Positions 11,052 to 22,343 of a stretch of 64,000 nt of DNA are shown one piece after another (the first letter of the stretch is position 1; each line of letters opens with the position of its first letter). Location of the stretch: the NCBI RefSeq assembly GCF_038446665.1, contig NZ_CP151802.1:1674001-1738000 (forward strand), given 5' to 3'. Origin of the DNA: Lysobacter sp. FW306-1B-D06B (GTDB lineage: Bacteria; Pseudomonadota; Gammaproteobacteria; Xanthomonadales; Xanthomonadaceae). The translations under genes were made by a program, and so were the position numbers. The notes beneath the pieces were generated by a model. The model was not told the origin of the DNA and made no database searches. It saw nothing but the letters and a program-made list of their open reading frames with translations.

Positions 11052-11966
11052 ATGCTGCGCCAGCGCACCCTCAAGAATGTGATCCGCGCCACCGGCGTGG
11101 GCCTGCACAGTGGCGAGAAGGTCTTTCTCACCCTGCGTCCGGCGCCGGTCGATACCGGCATCGTGTTCCGTCGCGTGGACCTGGAGCCGGTGATTGAAGT
11201 GCCCGCCAGCGCCGAACTGGTCACCGAGACCACGCTGTGCACCGGCCTGACCTGCGGCCCGGCCAAGATCCAGACCGTCGAACACCTGCTGTCGGCCCTG
11301 GCCGGCCTGGGCGTCGACAATCTATATGTGGAGCTGTCCGCGGCCGAAGTGCCGATCATGGACGGTTCCTCCGGCCCATTCGTGTTCCTGCTGCAGTCCG
11401 CCGGCATCCAGGAGCAGGAGGCGCCCAAGCGCTTCATCCGCATCAAGCACCCGGTGGAAGTGCGCGACGGCGACAAGGTCGCCCGCTTCGAGCCTTACGA
11501 CGGCTTCCGCCTGGACTTCACCGTGCAGTTCGACCATCCGGCGATCCCGGCGTCGCAATCGCGGGCCGTAGTGGAGTTCTCCACCGCCAACTACATCCAG
11601 GAAGTCAGCCGCGCCCGCACGTTCGGGTTCATGCGCGACCTGGAGTACATGCGCGACCGCAATCTCGGCCTGGGTGGCTCGATGGACAACGCGATCGTGC
11701 TGGACGAGTTCCGCGTCCTCAACGAGGACGGGCTGCGTTACGCCGACGAGTTCGTGCGCCACAAGATCCTCGACGCCGTGGGCGACCTGTATTTGGCCGG
11801 TCACCCGGTCATCGGCGCCTATGTCGGCTACAAGTCGGGCCACGCGCTCAACAACAAGCTCGTGCGCGCGCTGCTTGCCGAACGTTCAGCCTGGGACGAA
11901 GTCACGTTCACGCAGGCCGACGTCAAAGAGGCTCCCGTCACCTACGGGATCCCCGCCACGGTCTGA
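11052..11966 (+). CDS. lpxC: UDP-3-O-acyl-N-acetylglucosamine deacetylase LpxC
   Basis: Zinc-dependent deacetylase that carries out the committed step of lipid A synthesis in the cytoplasm. The 304-residue product has the E77-H78 pair in [10 protein letters not shown]237 and D241 (in RHKILD) and H264 (SGHALNN) complete the known zinc and catalytic set. I start at ATG 11052 (MLRQRTLKN), which matches the family N-terminus; an in-frame extension to 10938 has no family features. It is preceded by a 260-base leader holding two hairpins, so it is probably transcribed independently of ftsZ. Confidence 0.97.
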   Translation: MLRQRTLKNVIRATGVGLHSGEKVFLTLRPAPVDTGIVFRRVDLEPVIEVPASAELVTETTLCTGLTCGPAKIQTVEHLLSALAGLGVDNLYVELSAAEVPIMDGSSGPFVFLLQSAGIQEQEAPKRFIRIKHPVEVRDGDKVARFEPYDGFRLDFTVQFDHPAIPASQSRAVVEFSTANYIQEVSRARTFGFMRDLEYMRDRNLGLGGSMDNAIVLDEFRVLNEDGLRYADEFVRHKILDAVGDLYLAGHPVIGAYVGYKSGHALNNKLVRALLAERSAWDEVTFTQADVKEAPVTYGIPATV

Positions 11967-12056
11967 GGCGGGGCACGTGGGCGGTCCGCGAAAGGCGCCG
12001 CAATCGGTTTCATGAATTGGCCGGACGTCACAGACGTGAACTTCGCGTGACGCATT

Positions 12057-12080
12057 AACGTATTTTTTACGTTTTTCTTC
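12057..12080 (+). terminator. AT-rich stem-loop with T tract after lpxC
   Basis: A 6-bp stem (AACGTA at 12057-12062 with TACGTT at 12068-12073) encloses a T-rich loop and is followed by TTTCTTC. The patch from about 12045 to 12120 is much richer in A and T than anything around it. It probably ends lpxC transcription, although the stem is weak. Confidence 0.4.
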
Positions 12081-12092
12081 CGAAATGTTTCC

Positions 12093-12117
12093 AACCCTTT
12101 AACAAGTTCAAAGGGTT
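12093..12117. repeat. 8-bp inverted repeat between lpxC and dciA
   Basis: AACCCTTT at 12093-12100 is mirrored by AAAGGGTT at 12110-12117 around a 9-base loop. It lies between the convergent lpxC and dciA genes. It could stop transcription from either side, or act as a protein-binding dyad. Nothing else recognisable lies in 11967-12189. Confidence 0.4.
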
Positions 12118-12189
12118 AGGCATTTAGCATGCCCCCGACCCTGGCGTATCGGCGTCCGCGGCAATAACCCTGCCAAAGTCGACGTGAGC

Positions 12190-12645
12190 TCAGGTCGGGT
12201 CGCTGGAGCCGGAGGAGTCCGGGTCCTTCAGTGATTCCAAGGCTGCCTGCAGAGCTTGCAGTGCAGCCGCAGAGATGGGTTTGGCGTTCCGGCCAGATTG
12301 CGGGGAGGCAGTCACCGGCGTTGTCGTTTTGACGATGAGTTCAGCCGCATCCAGCCCGATGGAACGGGCCGCGTCGAGCAGTTCAGGGGCAGCGAGCCGC
12401 ATCTTGGCTCGCCACACCGGGGCATCGACGACAAACACGAGCCGGCCGCGTTCGTAATTGGCCAGTCGCGCATGCGCGGCCAAAGAAGGCGGCAGGAGTG
12501 GGCGAAACCGTTGGTCCAGTTCGTCAAGCCACATGGCACGACGCACCGGACCGCCAGCGGGCTCGGCGAGGAGCGCATCCAGCGCATTTCGCGGAGTCGA
12601 AGGGTGGCCTTTGGGCGACCTGGGCTTGGAATCAGAACTAGACAT
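12190..12645 (-). CDS. dciA: DciA-family protein (DUF721), predicted replicative helicase operator
   Basis: The 151-residue product fits the DUF721/DciA family, whose characterised members help load or operate the DnaB replicative helicase in bacteria without DnaC or DnaI. The conserved central part (about residues 35-95, with LRAR-type helices and a VFVVDAPVWRAKMRL segment) is flanked by a disordered basic N-terminus and a Ser/Asp-rich C-terminus. The position between lpxC and secA on the opposite strand matches dciA in pseudomonads and xanthomonads. Its ATG (12645-12643) overlaps the start codon of the M23 gene on the other strand. No strong ribosome site is visible. Confidence 0.72.
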   Translation of the reverse strand: MSSSDSKPRSPKGHPSTPRNALDALLAEPAGGPVRRAMWLDELDQRFRPLLPPSLAAHARLANYERGRLVFVVDAPVWRAKMRLAAPELLDAARSIGLDAAELIVKTTTPVTASPQSGRNAKPISAAALQALQAALESLKDPDSSGSSDPT

Positions 12646-13567
12646 GACTTATTCGACCATCGTAAACAAATCCCGCACGCACCTGTCGCATTGGCTTGCG
12701 CGCGCCGGCCACTGGGGCGCACAGCGCCCGGGCCTCGCGATCGCGCTCCTGCTGGGCACGGGCACGGCGCTGGGGGCCGGCGTCAGCCTGGCCGACAACG
12801 CCATGCTGCGCAGCAAGGCCGAGAAGCAGGAAGCGCTGATAGCGGTAACCCGTCGCGACGCGCAGCGCGAGATCAACGCCCTGGCCGCCCGCATGGGCGA
12901 GCTGCAGGCCGAGGCCAACCGCCTCAATGCCCTGGGCGAACGCCTGACCCGCATCGGTCAGCTGCAGGACGGCGAGTTCGATTTCGACAAGCCGGTCGGC
13001 GTCGGCGGCGTCGGCCCGGTCCGCGACATGACCAAGACCGAGCTCGACGACGGCATGGCCACGCTGGGCGCTCAGTTCAAGGCGTCGGGCGAGCAGCTCT
13101 CCGTGCTGGAATCGCTGCTGTTCAACCGCCAGCTCGACATGAACGCCGTGCCGGGCCGCGAGCCGATCGCCAACAGCTACATCACCTCCGGCTTCGGCGG
13201 CCGCGCCGACCCCTTCAGCGGCGGCCATGCCAACCACAAGGGCATCGACTTCAAGGCCAACGTGGGCGACCCGGTGCTGTCCGTCGCCGACGGCGTGGTC
13301 AGCTACTCGGGCGTGCGCTCGGGCTATGGCAACGTCATCGAGGTCGATCACGGCAACGGCTACGTCACCCGCTACGCCCACAACTCGCGTCTGACCCGCA
13401 AGGTCGGCGAACTGGTCCGGGCTGGGCAGGAGATCGCCAAGGCCGGCTCCACGGGCCGTTCGACCGGCGCCCACGTCCACTTCGAGGTGTGGGAAGACGG
13501 CCGCGTCGTGAATCCGCGCAAGTTTCTCAGCCAGCAGTCGCCGCTGAAGATGGAGATCAACGGCTGA
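12644..13567 (+). CDS. M23-family (LytM-type) metallopeptidase
   Basis: Predicted periplasmic peptidoglycan hydrolase or divisome activator. The 307-residue product has one N-terminal membrane anchor (about residues 29-48), a coiled-coil stretch rich in Glu, Arg and Leu (about residues 55-110) and a C-terminal LytM domain. The zinc motifs are intact: H198 and D202 in NHKGIDF, and the H277-V-H279 pair. It therefore looks catalytically competent, unlike degenerate EnvC/NlpD activators. The start shares its CATG with dciA. It precedes secA as in related genomes. Confidence 0.88.
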   Translation: MTYSTIVNKSRTHLSHWLARAGHWGAQRPGLAIALLLGTGTALGAGVSLADNAMLRSKAEKQEALIAVTRRDAQREINALAARMGELQAEANRLNALGERLTRIGQLQDGEFDFDKPVGVGGVGPVRDMTKTELDDGMATLGAQFKASGEQLSVLESLLFNRQLDMNAVPGREPIANSYITSGFGGRADPFSGGHANHKGIDFKANVGDPVLSVADGVVSYSGVRSGYGNVIEVDHGNGYVTRYAHNSRLTRKVGELVRAGQEIAKAGSTGRSTGAHVHFEVWEDGRVVNPRKFLSQQSPLKMEING

Positions 13568-13573
13568 GGTCGC

Positions 13574-13599
13574 CGCGACCCGCCCCAAGGCGGGTTGCG
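13574..13599 (+). terminator. Hairpin after the M23 peptidase gene
   Basis: ACCCGCC (13578-13584) pairs with GGCGGGT (13589-13595). CGC/GCG and one G-T pair extend the stem to about 11 bp with a 4-base CCAA loop. It starts 7 bases after the stop. No T tract follows. Confidence 0.45.
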
Positions 13600-13667
13600 A
13601 AGGCGGTCGCGGATCGCGCCACGGCCGGTCAGCCGCGCCTTGCAAGCACGGGCCGGTGTCCCCACGC

Positions 13668-13673
13668 TACAAT
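13668..13673 (+). promoter_or_regulatory. Possible -10 element for secA
   Basis: TACAAT (5 of 6 to the sigma-70 -10 consensus) lies 162 bases before secA. The only TTG-type -35 candidate (TTGCAA at 13640-13645) is 22 bases away, too far for a good promoter, so this is tentative. The rest of 13568-13835 shows nothing further. Confidence 0.3.
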
Positions 13674-13835
13674 CGGCGTGGCCACAGTTCAGGCTCGATA
13701 CGATCGGGGCGCGCGGCGCCCCGATTTCGTTTGAGCCGACCAGACTTCCTTCGGGGAACTCATCGGCGGACGCGGACTCTGAATGCGTCCTGCCCCGCCG
13801 GTTTCCCTGTTCCGCTTCCCGGACCCCAGTACTCC

Positions 13836-16565
<2,730 letters not shown>

Positions 16566-16583
16566 CGGCAGCCGCTCCAGACG

Positions 16584-16607
16584 CCCTCTCCCGTACGCGG
16601 GGGAGGG
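16584..16607 (+). repeat. CCCTCTCCC-type hairpin after secA
   Basis: CCCTCTCCCG (16584-16593) pairs with CGGGGGAGGG (16598-16607), including one G-T pair, around a 4-base loop, 18 bases after the secA stop. It closely resembles the hairpin at 63142-63167 and is probably a dispersed repeat that also marks an mRNA 3' end. Confidence 0.5.
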
Positions 16608-16640
16608 TAGGTCGCAGGGTCTGAACGCCCTGGTTTCCCG

Positions 16641-17639
16641 ATGAGCATCCAGGCGCCCCACCCGCATCCGCTGTCGGCGCCATCGCCGGTCGGTTCGCTG
16701 CGCCAGGTGGAAGTCGTCGCCGGCGTCATCCGCGATGCGCGCGGTCGTGTGTTGCTCACCCGTCGCACCGAAGGCCGTGACCTGGCCGGCTTGTGGGAGT
16801 TTCCCGGCGGCAAGCACGAGCCCGGGGAATCCGCCGAGGACGCACTGGCGCGTGAGCTGCACGAGGAGCTCGGCATCGAGGTCGAGATCGGCACCGCGCT
16901 GATCAACGTGCCGCAGCGCTATCCCGACAAACGCCTGCGCCTGGATGTGCGCAACATCGCCGCATGGCGAGGTCATGCACGAGGCCGCGAGGGCCAGGCG
17001 CTGGTCTGGGTGCCGCCGCAGAAACTTCCCAGCTATTCGATGCCGCCCGCCGACCGTCCCGTGGTCGCCGCGCTGCTGCAGCCGGCGCACTATCTGGTCA
17101 CCCCGCCGCCGGGCGATGGCGACGAGGTCTGGCTGGCGCAACTGGAGCAGGCGCTGGCGAACGGCGTCCGTCGCGTCCAACTGCGTGCTCCCGGACTCGA
17201 CGCGACGCGCTGGCGTTCACTGGTCTCGCGCGCCGCTGCGCTTTGCCGTCAGGCCGGCGCAGAAGCGCTGGTGAGCCGTGATGCCGACCTGGCCGCGGAA
17301 TTCGGCATCGGCCTGCATCTGCCCGCCGAACGCCTGCACGCGCTGTCCGCCCGGCCCCTTCCGGCCGGGTTGCCGGTGGCCGCGTCGTGCCACGGCATCG
17401 AGGATCTGCGGGCCGCACAGGCATTGGGTTGCGATTTCGCGGTCCTGGGCACGCTCAAACCCACGCCCAGCCATCCGGGCGTCGCGGGCATGGGATGGAA
17501 AGGCTTTGCCACGATGCGCGAGAGCGTCTCGCTGCCGATCTACGCCATCGGCGGCTTGAACCCGGCCGACATCGAAGAGGCGCGAGCCAACGGAGCGCAG
17601 GGCATCGCCGCCATACGCGGGCTCTGGCCGACGGTCTGA
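16641..17639 (+). CDS. Nudix hydrolase (MutT-like) fused to a ThiE-like domain
   Basis: The 332-residue product has two domains. The first is an N-terminal Nudix hydrolase with a complete Nudix box (residues 57-79: G57, E63, R71-E72, E75-E76, G78), like the 8-oxo-dGTP pyrophosphatase MutT. The second, from about residue 145, is a thiamine-phosphate-synthase-like TIM barrel with the VLGTLKPTPSHPG and YAIGGLNPADI segments. The same fusion follows secA in many gammaproteobacteria, where the ThiE half is not thought to make thiamine phosphate. Oxidised-nucleotide clean-up is a firm inference for the first half; the second half's role is unknown. Confidence 0.88.
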   Translation: MSIQAPHPHPLSAPSPVGSLRQVEVVAGVIRDARGRVLLTRRTEGRDLAGLWEFPGGKHEPGESAEDALARELHEELGIEVEIGTALINVPQRYPDKRLRLDVRNIAAWRGHARGREGQALVWVPPQKLPSYSMPPADRPVVAALLQPAHYLVTPPPGDGDEVWLAQLEQALANGVRRVQLRAPGLDATRWRSLVSRAAALCRQAGAEALVSRDADLAAEFGIGLHLPAERLHALSARPLPAGLPVAASCHGIEDLRAAQALGCDFAVLGTLKPTPSHPGVAGMGWKGFATMRESVSLPIYAIGGLNPADIEEARANGAQGIAAIRGLWPTV

Positions 17640-17665
17640 GGCCGCGTCCCGCCCCGCGTGACGCT

Positions 17666-18283
17666 TCAGGCGTGCGCGTTCGCCATCGCGCGGTAGCGCC
17701 GGTCGAGTGCGGCGACGTGGGCGGCGAGGGCGTCGATCGGTCCGTCGTTGACGATGACGTCGTCGGCGATCGCCAGGCGTTGGTCGCGCGTGGCCTGCGC
17801 GGCGATCATCCGTTGGGCCAGTTCCGCATCGACGTGATCGCGCGCCATGACCCGCGCGCGCTGCACATCGACGGGCACATCGACCACCAGGATGCGCGAC
17901 AGCCACGGGTAGGCCTCGCGACCGCCGCCTTCGGCCAGCAACGGGATCGCGGCGATCGCGTACGTCCCCGTCGCCTCGGCGCACGCCTGGAGCAGGGCGG
18001 TGCGCACGCGGGGATGGATGATGGATTCCAGGCGCCGGCGTGCGGCCTCGTCGCCGAACACATGGCGACGCATGGCGGCACGGTCCAGGCTGCCGTCGGC
18101 GGCGAGCACGTCGGCGCCGAACGCGGCGACCACTTCCGCAAGCCCGTCGGAGCCGGGCGCGACCGCAAGGCGCGAGGCGAGGTCGGCGTCGGCCACGGCA
18201 ATGCCGAGCGCCTCGAAGCGCCGGGTGACTTCACTCTTCCCGGAGGCGATGCCTCCGGTGATGCCGACGATGAACTCGCTCAT
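17666..18283 (-). CDS. coaE: Dephospho-CoA kinase CoaE
   Basis: Cytoplasmic kinase that phosphorylates the 3' hydroxyl of dephospho-CoA, the last step of coenzyme A synthesis. The 205-residue product carries the P-loop GGIASGKS (residues 10-17), the ADADLASR segment with the catalytic-region aspartate, the IHPRVR motif and RDQRLAIADDVIVNDG near the C-terminus. It lies 55 bases downstream of pilD. The coaE-pilD pairing is common in Pseudomonas and Xanthomonas and suggests a shared transcript, although the functions are unrelated. Confidence 0.95.
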   Translation of the reverse strand: MSEFIVGITGGIASGKSEVTRRFEALGIAVADADLASRLAVAPGSDGLAEVVAAFGADVLAADGSLDRAAMRRHVFGDEAARRRLESIIHPRVRTALLQACAEATGTYAIAAIPLLAEGGGREAYPWLSRILVVDVPVDVQRARVMARDHVDAELAQRMIAAQATRDQRLAIADDVIVNDGPIDALAAHVAALDRRYRAMANAHA

Positions 18284-18338
18284 GGACCAGGACGCAGCCG
18301 CGGAACCGCTAGGGTAAACCGGCGCGCGACGGCCCGGT

Positions 18339-19202
18339 CTACTTCAGGCCGGCGTACTGCATGTACGTGCCGACGAGTTCCTTGCCCCAGAAGAAGGTGA
18401 TCCAGCCGGCGATGGCCAGGTACGGGCCGAAGGGGATCGGCGTCGCGCGGTCACGGCCCTTCATCGCAAGCCAGATCGAACCGACCACGGCGCCCACCAC
18501 GGAGGAGAGCAGGATGGTCGGCAGGATGCCCTTGAGCCCGGTCCATGCGCCGATCGCGGCCAGCAGCTTGAAGTCGCCGTGCCCCATGCCTTCCTTGCCG
18601 GTGAGCTGCTTGAACAGCCACCACACGATCCAGAGGCTGAGGTAGCCCGCCACCGCGCCGAGCAACGCCGGCTTGGCCGGGAAGTACAGGTTGTCCGACG
18701 CGGCGATGAGTCCCAGCCACATCAATGGCAGCGTCAGCTGGTCCGGCAGCAACTGCGTGCGCAGGTCGATGCCCGACAGCACGATCAGGAAACAGGTGAA
18801 GACGATCGCGCCGAATCCCTGCCAGCCGAAGCCGAACTTCCACACGCTGGCCAGCACCAGCAGCATCGTCAGCATTTCCACCAACGGGTACTGCGGCGAG
18901 ATCGGCGCCTTGCAGTTGCGGCACTTTCCGCGCAGCGCGAGGTAGCTGAACACCGGGATGTTCTCGTACCACGACAGCTGGTGCTTGCAGTGCGGGCAGT
19001 GTGACCGCTCCACCACGATGCCCGGTGGCGGCGGATCGTAGGTGTCGGGCTCGCCGAGCACCTCCCGGCTGTCGCGCCGCCACTGCCACTCCAGCCGCTT
19101 GGGCAGGCGCAGGATGACCACGTTGAGGAAGCTGCCGACCAGCAGGCCGAGTCCGGCCGCCAGCGGATAGCCGATGGCGGGGTTTTGATCGAGGAATGCC
19201 AT
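18339..19202 (-). CDS. pilD: Prepilin peptidase / N-methyltransferase PilD
   Basis: Inner-membrane aspartyl protease that cleaves the leader of type IV prepilins (here PilA) and N-methylates the new N-terminus. It often serves type II secretion pseudopilins too. The 287-residue product has the cytoplasmic zinc-binding cysteines C69, C72, C94 and C97. It also has two conserved aspartate regions, GIDLRTQLLPD and GHGDFKLL, set among about eight membrane helices. It is third in the pilB-pilC-pilD-coaE order on the minus strand, 45 bases after pilC. Confidence 0.96.
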   Translation of the reverse strand: MAFLDQNPAIGYPLAAGLGLLVGSFLNVVILRLPKRLEWQWRRDSREVLGEPDTYDPPPPGIVVERSHCPHCKHQLSWYENIPVFSYLALRGKCRNCKAPISPQYPLVEMLTMLLVLASVWKFGFGWQGFGAIVFTCFLIVLSGIDLRTQLLPDQLTLPLMWLGLIAASDNLYFPAKPALLGAVAGYLSLWIVWWLFKQLTGKEGMGHGDFKLLAAIGAWTGLKGILPTILLSSVVGAVVGSIWLAMKGRDRATPIPFGPYLAIAGWITFFWGKELVGTYMQYAGLK

Positions 19203-19247
19203 GCGTGGGATTGTGCCCGAAGTCCTGTCCGACGGAATCCTGGGGCG

Positions 19248-20507
19248 TCAGCCCACGACCGCGCCGAGCTTGAAGATAGGCAGGTACATGGCCACCACCA
19301 TGCCGCCGACGACCACGCCGAGGAACACCATGATCATCGGCTCCAGCAGGCTCGACAGCGCGTCCACCGCGTTGTTGACTTCCTGCTCGTAGAACTCGGC
19401 GACCTTGAACAGCATGGTGTCCAGCGCACCGGCTTCTTCACCGATGGCGGTCATCTGCACGACCATGTGCGGGAACACGTTGACCTGCTTCATCGCCATG
19501 TTGACCGGGTAGCCGACCGAAACGTCGTCGCGGATGTTGCGCACCGCGTCTTCGTAAACCACGTTGCCGGTCGCGCCGGCGACGATGTCCAGTGCCTCCA
19601 CCAGTGGCACGCCCGCCTTGAAGGTCACCGCCAGCGTGCGCGAGAAGCGGGCGACGGCGGAGTTGTGCAGGATCTGGCCCACTACTGGCAGCTTCAGAAT
19701 CATCCGGTCGAGGAAGCGTGAGAACGCCACGGATCGGTTCTTCGCCATGACGAAGGCGACGATGGTGCCCACAACGATCATCAGCACCAGCCACCAATAA
19801 GCGACCATGAAGTCGCTCATCGAGATCACCATCTTGGTGAACGCTGGCAGGTCCGCGCCGAAGCTCTTGAACACGCTCTCGAACTGGGGCACCACGAAGA
19901 CGAGCAGGATCGACGACACGATCAGCGCCACCGCGACCACCGCGGCGGGGTAGAACATCGCCTTCTTGATCTTGCCCTTCAGGGCTTCGATGTTTTCCTT
20001 GTACGTGGCGACCGTGTCGAGCACGGTCTCCAGCACGCCCGCGCCTTCACCGGCCTTGACCAGGTTGCGGTAGAGCTCGTCGAACTGGACCGGGTGCTTG
20101 CTCAGCGATTCGTACAGGGAGGAGCCGCTCTCCAGATCCGACCGGATCGAGTTGAGCATCGTCGTCATACGCGGATTCTTGTTGCCGTTCGCGATGATCT
20201 CGATGGCGCCGACGATCGGCACACCCGACTTCATCATCGTTGCCAGCTGGCGGCTGAAGATCGCGATGTCGAGCGGGGTGATGCGACGGCCGGCACCGCC
20301 CAGCAGTGGCTTGCCCTTGGGCTTGACCGTGCGCGGCGTGATGCCCTGGCGGCGGAGTTCGGCGCGCAGCGCGTTGGCGTTCTTCGCCGGCTGCTCGCCC
20401 TTCATCACCTTGCCGCGCTTGTCGGTGCCCTGCCAGACGAAGACACCCATCGCATTGGGGCGGCGTGTGGCGGGAGCGGTTTTGGTGGCGGTACGGGTCG
20501 CGGACAT
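19248..20507 (-). CDS. pilC: Type IV pilus inner-membrane platform protein PilC
   Basis: Polytopic platform protein (GspF superfamily) that couples the PilB and PilT ATPases to pilin assembly. The 419-residue product has a soluble N-terminal part and two homologous GspF domains, each ending in membrane helices. The signatures FSRQLATMMKSGVPIVGAIE and FSRTLAVTFKAGVPLVEAL mark the starts of the two repeats. It begins 3 bases after the pilB stop, so the two are cotranscribed and probably coupled. Confidence 0.95.
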   Translation of the reverse strand: MSATRTATKTAPATRRPNAMGVFVWQGTDKRGKVMKGEQPAKNANALRAELRRQGITPRTVKPKGKPLLGGAGRRITPLDIAIFSRQLATMMKSGVPIVGAIEIIANGNKNPRMTTMLNSIRSDLESGSSLYESLSKHPVQFDELYRNLVKAGEGAGVLETVLDTVATYKENIEALKGKIKKAMFYPAAVVAVALIVSSILLVFVVPQFESVFKSFGADLPAFTKMVISMSDFMVAYWWLVLMIVVGTIVAFVMAKNRSVAFSRFLDRMILKLPVVGQILHNSAVARFSRTLAVTFKAGVPLVEALDIVAGATGNVVYEDAVRNIRDDVSVGYPVNMAMKQVNVFPHMVVQMTAIGEEAGALDTMLFKVAEFYEQEVNNAVDALSSLLEPMIMVFLGVVVGGMVVAMYLPIFKLGAVVG

Positions 20508-20510
20508 GGG

Positions 20511-22232
20511 TTAGTCCTTGGTTACGCGGTTGATTTCGGCAAGGCTGGTGACGCCGTTCTTCACTTTGAGCAGGGCCGACATGCGCAGGTCACGCACGCC
20601 GGACTGCTTGGCGGCTTCGGCGATGTCCAGCGCGTTGCCGCCCTGCAGGATGATGGCCTGGATCTTTTCGGTCATCGGCATGACCTGGTAGATGCCGGTG
20701 CGGCCCTTGTAGCCTTCGGTGCAGTCGGAGCAGCCGACCGCCTCGTAGATCTTGATGCCCGCTTCGACTTCCTTGTGGGTGAAGCCTTCGGCCAGCAGGG
20801 CGTGCTCCGGCAGATGCACTTCCTGCTTGCAGTCGTGCAGTCGGCGCGCAAGGCGCTGGGCGATGATCAGCGTCACCGACGAGGTGATGTTGTAGGGCGC
20901 GATGCCCATGTTCATCAGGCGCGAGACGGTCTGCGGGGCATCGTTGGTGTGCAGCGTGGAGAGCACGAGGTGACCGGTCTGCGCGGCCTTCACCGCGATC
21001 TCCGCCGTCTCCAGGTCGCGGATTTCGCCGACCATCACCACGTCCGGGTCCTGTCGCAGGAAGCTGCGCAGCGCGGCGGCGAAGGTCATGCCGCGCTTGA
21101 CGTTCATCTGCACTTGGTTGATGCCCGGCACGCGGATTTCGACCGGGTCTTCGACGGTGGAGATGTTGCGCTGTTCCTCGTTGAGGATGTTCAGGCCCGT
21201 GTACAGCGACACCGTCTTGCCGGAGCCGGTGGGGCCGGTGACGAGCACCATGCCGTAAGGCTTGGCCAGCGCCTGTTCGTACAGCGCGCGCTGATCGTCC
21301 TCGTAACCCAGCTTGTCGATGCCGAGCTTGGCCGCGCTGCCGTCGAGGATACGCAGCACCACTTTCTCGCCGAACAGCGTGGGCAGCGTGCTGACGCGGA
21401 AGTCGACCTGCTTGGTCTTGGAGATGTTGAGCTTGATGCGGCCGTCCTGCGGCACGCGCTTTTCGGCGATGTCGAGCTGCGACATCACCTTCAGTCGCGC
21501 GGCGATGCGGCCGGACAGATTGGTCGGCACCTTGGTGACCTGCTTGAGCAGGCCGTCGATGCGCAGGCGAACGCGGTATTCGGTTTCGTAGGGCTCGAAG
21601 TGGATGTCCGACGCGCCGCGGCGGATCGCGTCCACCAGCACCTTGTTGACGAACTTCACGACCGGCGTGTCGTCGGTCTTGACGTCGACGGTGTTGTCGG
21701 CGGCGATGTCATCGCCACCGGAGATGTCGAGGTTCTCCAGCCCTTCGTCGTTGCCGACGGTGTCGGCGAGGTTGTCGCTGACCTCCAGCCACTTCTCGAT
21801 GCAGCGCTGGATCTGGTCCTCGCTGATCAGGATCGGTTCGATCGCGAGGTTGCTCTGGAACTTGATTTCGTCCAGCGCCAGCGTGTTGGTCGGATCCGAG
21901 ACGCCAACGAACAGGCGGTTGCCGCGCTTGTACAGCGGCAGGATCTGATGCTTGCGGACGAGCGATTCGCTGACCAGCTTGATGGCCGACTGCGAAGCGT
22001 CGAGCACCGTGGCATCGAACAACGGCACGCCGAACTCGATCGAGTTGGCGGCCGCAAGCTGGCCTGGCGTGACGAGACGTTTTTCGGCGAGGTAGGCGGT
22101 GATCGGTTGCTTGGCCGCGGTGGCGGCGGCGAGCGCCTGCCGTGCCGCGTTGTCGTCCAACGCCCCGTCCATGACCAGGCGCCGGGCAATGCCGGTGATC
22201 CCCACCAGGTTGGCGGTAGCAGCTACGTTCAT
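20511..22232 (-). CDS. pilB: Type IV pilus extension ATPase PilB
   Basis: Cytoplasmic hexameric ATPase that powers pilus extension. The 573-residue product has an N-terminal MshEN/GSPII_E domain. The C-terminal GspE-type core shows Walker A GPTGSGKT, the Asp box, Walker B (VGEIRDLETA) and the paired zinc cysteines (CSDCTEG region). I start at ATG 22232 (MNVAATANLVGITG). The longer reading from GTG 22256 would begin inside a dyad and has no ribosome site. It lies downstream of the membrane synthase gene and upstream of pilC. Confidence 0.95.
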   Translation of the reverse strand: MNVAATANLVGITGIARRLVMDGALDDNAARQALAAATAAKQPITAYLAEKRLVTPGQLAAANSIEFGVPLFDATVLDASQSAIKLVSESLVRKHQILPLYKRGNRLFVGVSDPTNTLALDEIKFQSNLAIEPILISEDQIQRCIEKWLEVSDNLADTVGNDEGLENLDISGGDDIAADNTVDVKTDDTPVVKFVNKVLVDAIRRGASDIHFEPYETEYRVRLRIDGLLKQVTKVPTNLSGRIAARLKVMSQLDIAEKRVPQDGRIKLNISKTKQVDFRVSTLPTLFGEKVVLRILDGSAAKLGIDKLGYEDDQRALYEQALAKPYGMVLVTGPTGSGKTVSLYTGLNILNEEQRNISTVEDPVEIRVPGINQVQMNVKRGMTFAAALRSFLRQDPDVVMVGEIRDLETAEIAVKAAQTGHLVLSTLHTNDAPQTVSRLMNMGIAPYNITSSVTLIIAQRLARRLHDCKQEVHLPEHALLAEGFTHKEVEAGIKIYEAVGCSDCTEGYKGRTGIYQVMPMTEKIQAIILQGGNALDIAEAAKQSGVRDLRMSALLKVKNGVTSLAEINRVTKD

Positions 22233-22248
22233 GGTGGCCCCCAGGTAC

Positions 22249-22263
22249 TTCCCCACTGGGGAA
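22249..22263. promoter_or_regulatory. Dyad in the pilB leader
   Basis: TTCCCC-ACT-GGGGAA is a perfect 6-bp dyad with flanking GTAC on both sides (one base out of register). It ends 16 bases before the pilB ATG. It may be an operator or a 5' untranslated hairpin that affects pilB translation. Confidence 0.35.
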
Positions 22264-22322
22264 TGTACATCAATCCTTTGCCGAGGGCCGGCACTGTTTC
22301 ACGTAATACGCTTCGCGACGAA

Positions 22323-22343
22323 CCGGGGGCTAACGTCCCCCGG
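22323..22343 (-). terminator. Hairpin spanning the stop codon of the membrane synthase gene
   Basis: CCGGGGG (22323-22329) pairs with CCCCCGG (22337-22343). The 7-base loop contains the TAG stop codon (22332-22330) of the gene. No T tract follows on the minus strand, so it may attenuate rather than end transcription into pilB. Confidence 0.4.

Noticed and set aside
22233-22256. pilB start at GTG 22256
   Set aside because: No ribosome site, and the codon is inside a palindrome. The ATG at 22232 begins the expected N-terminus.
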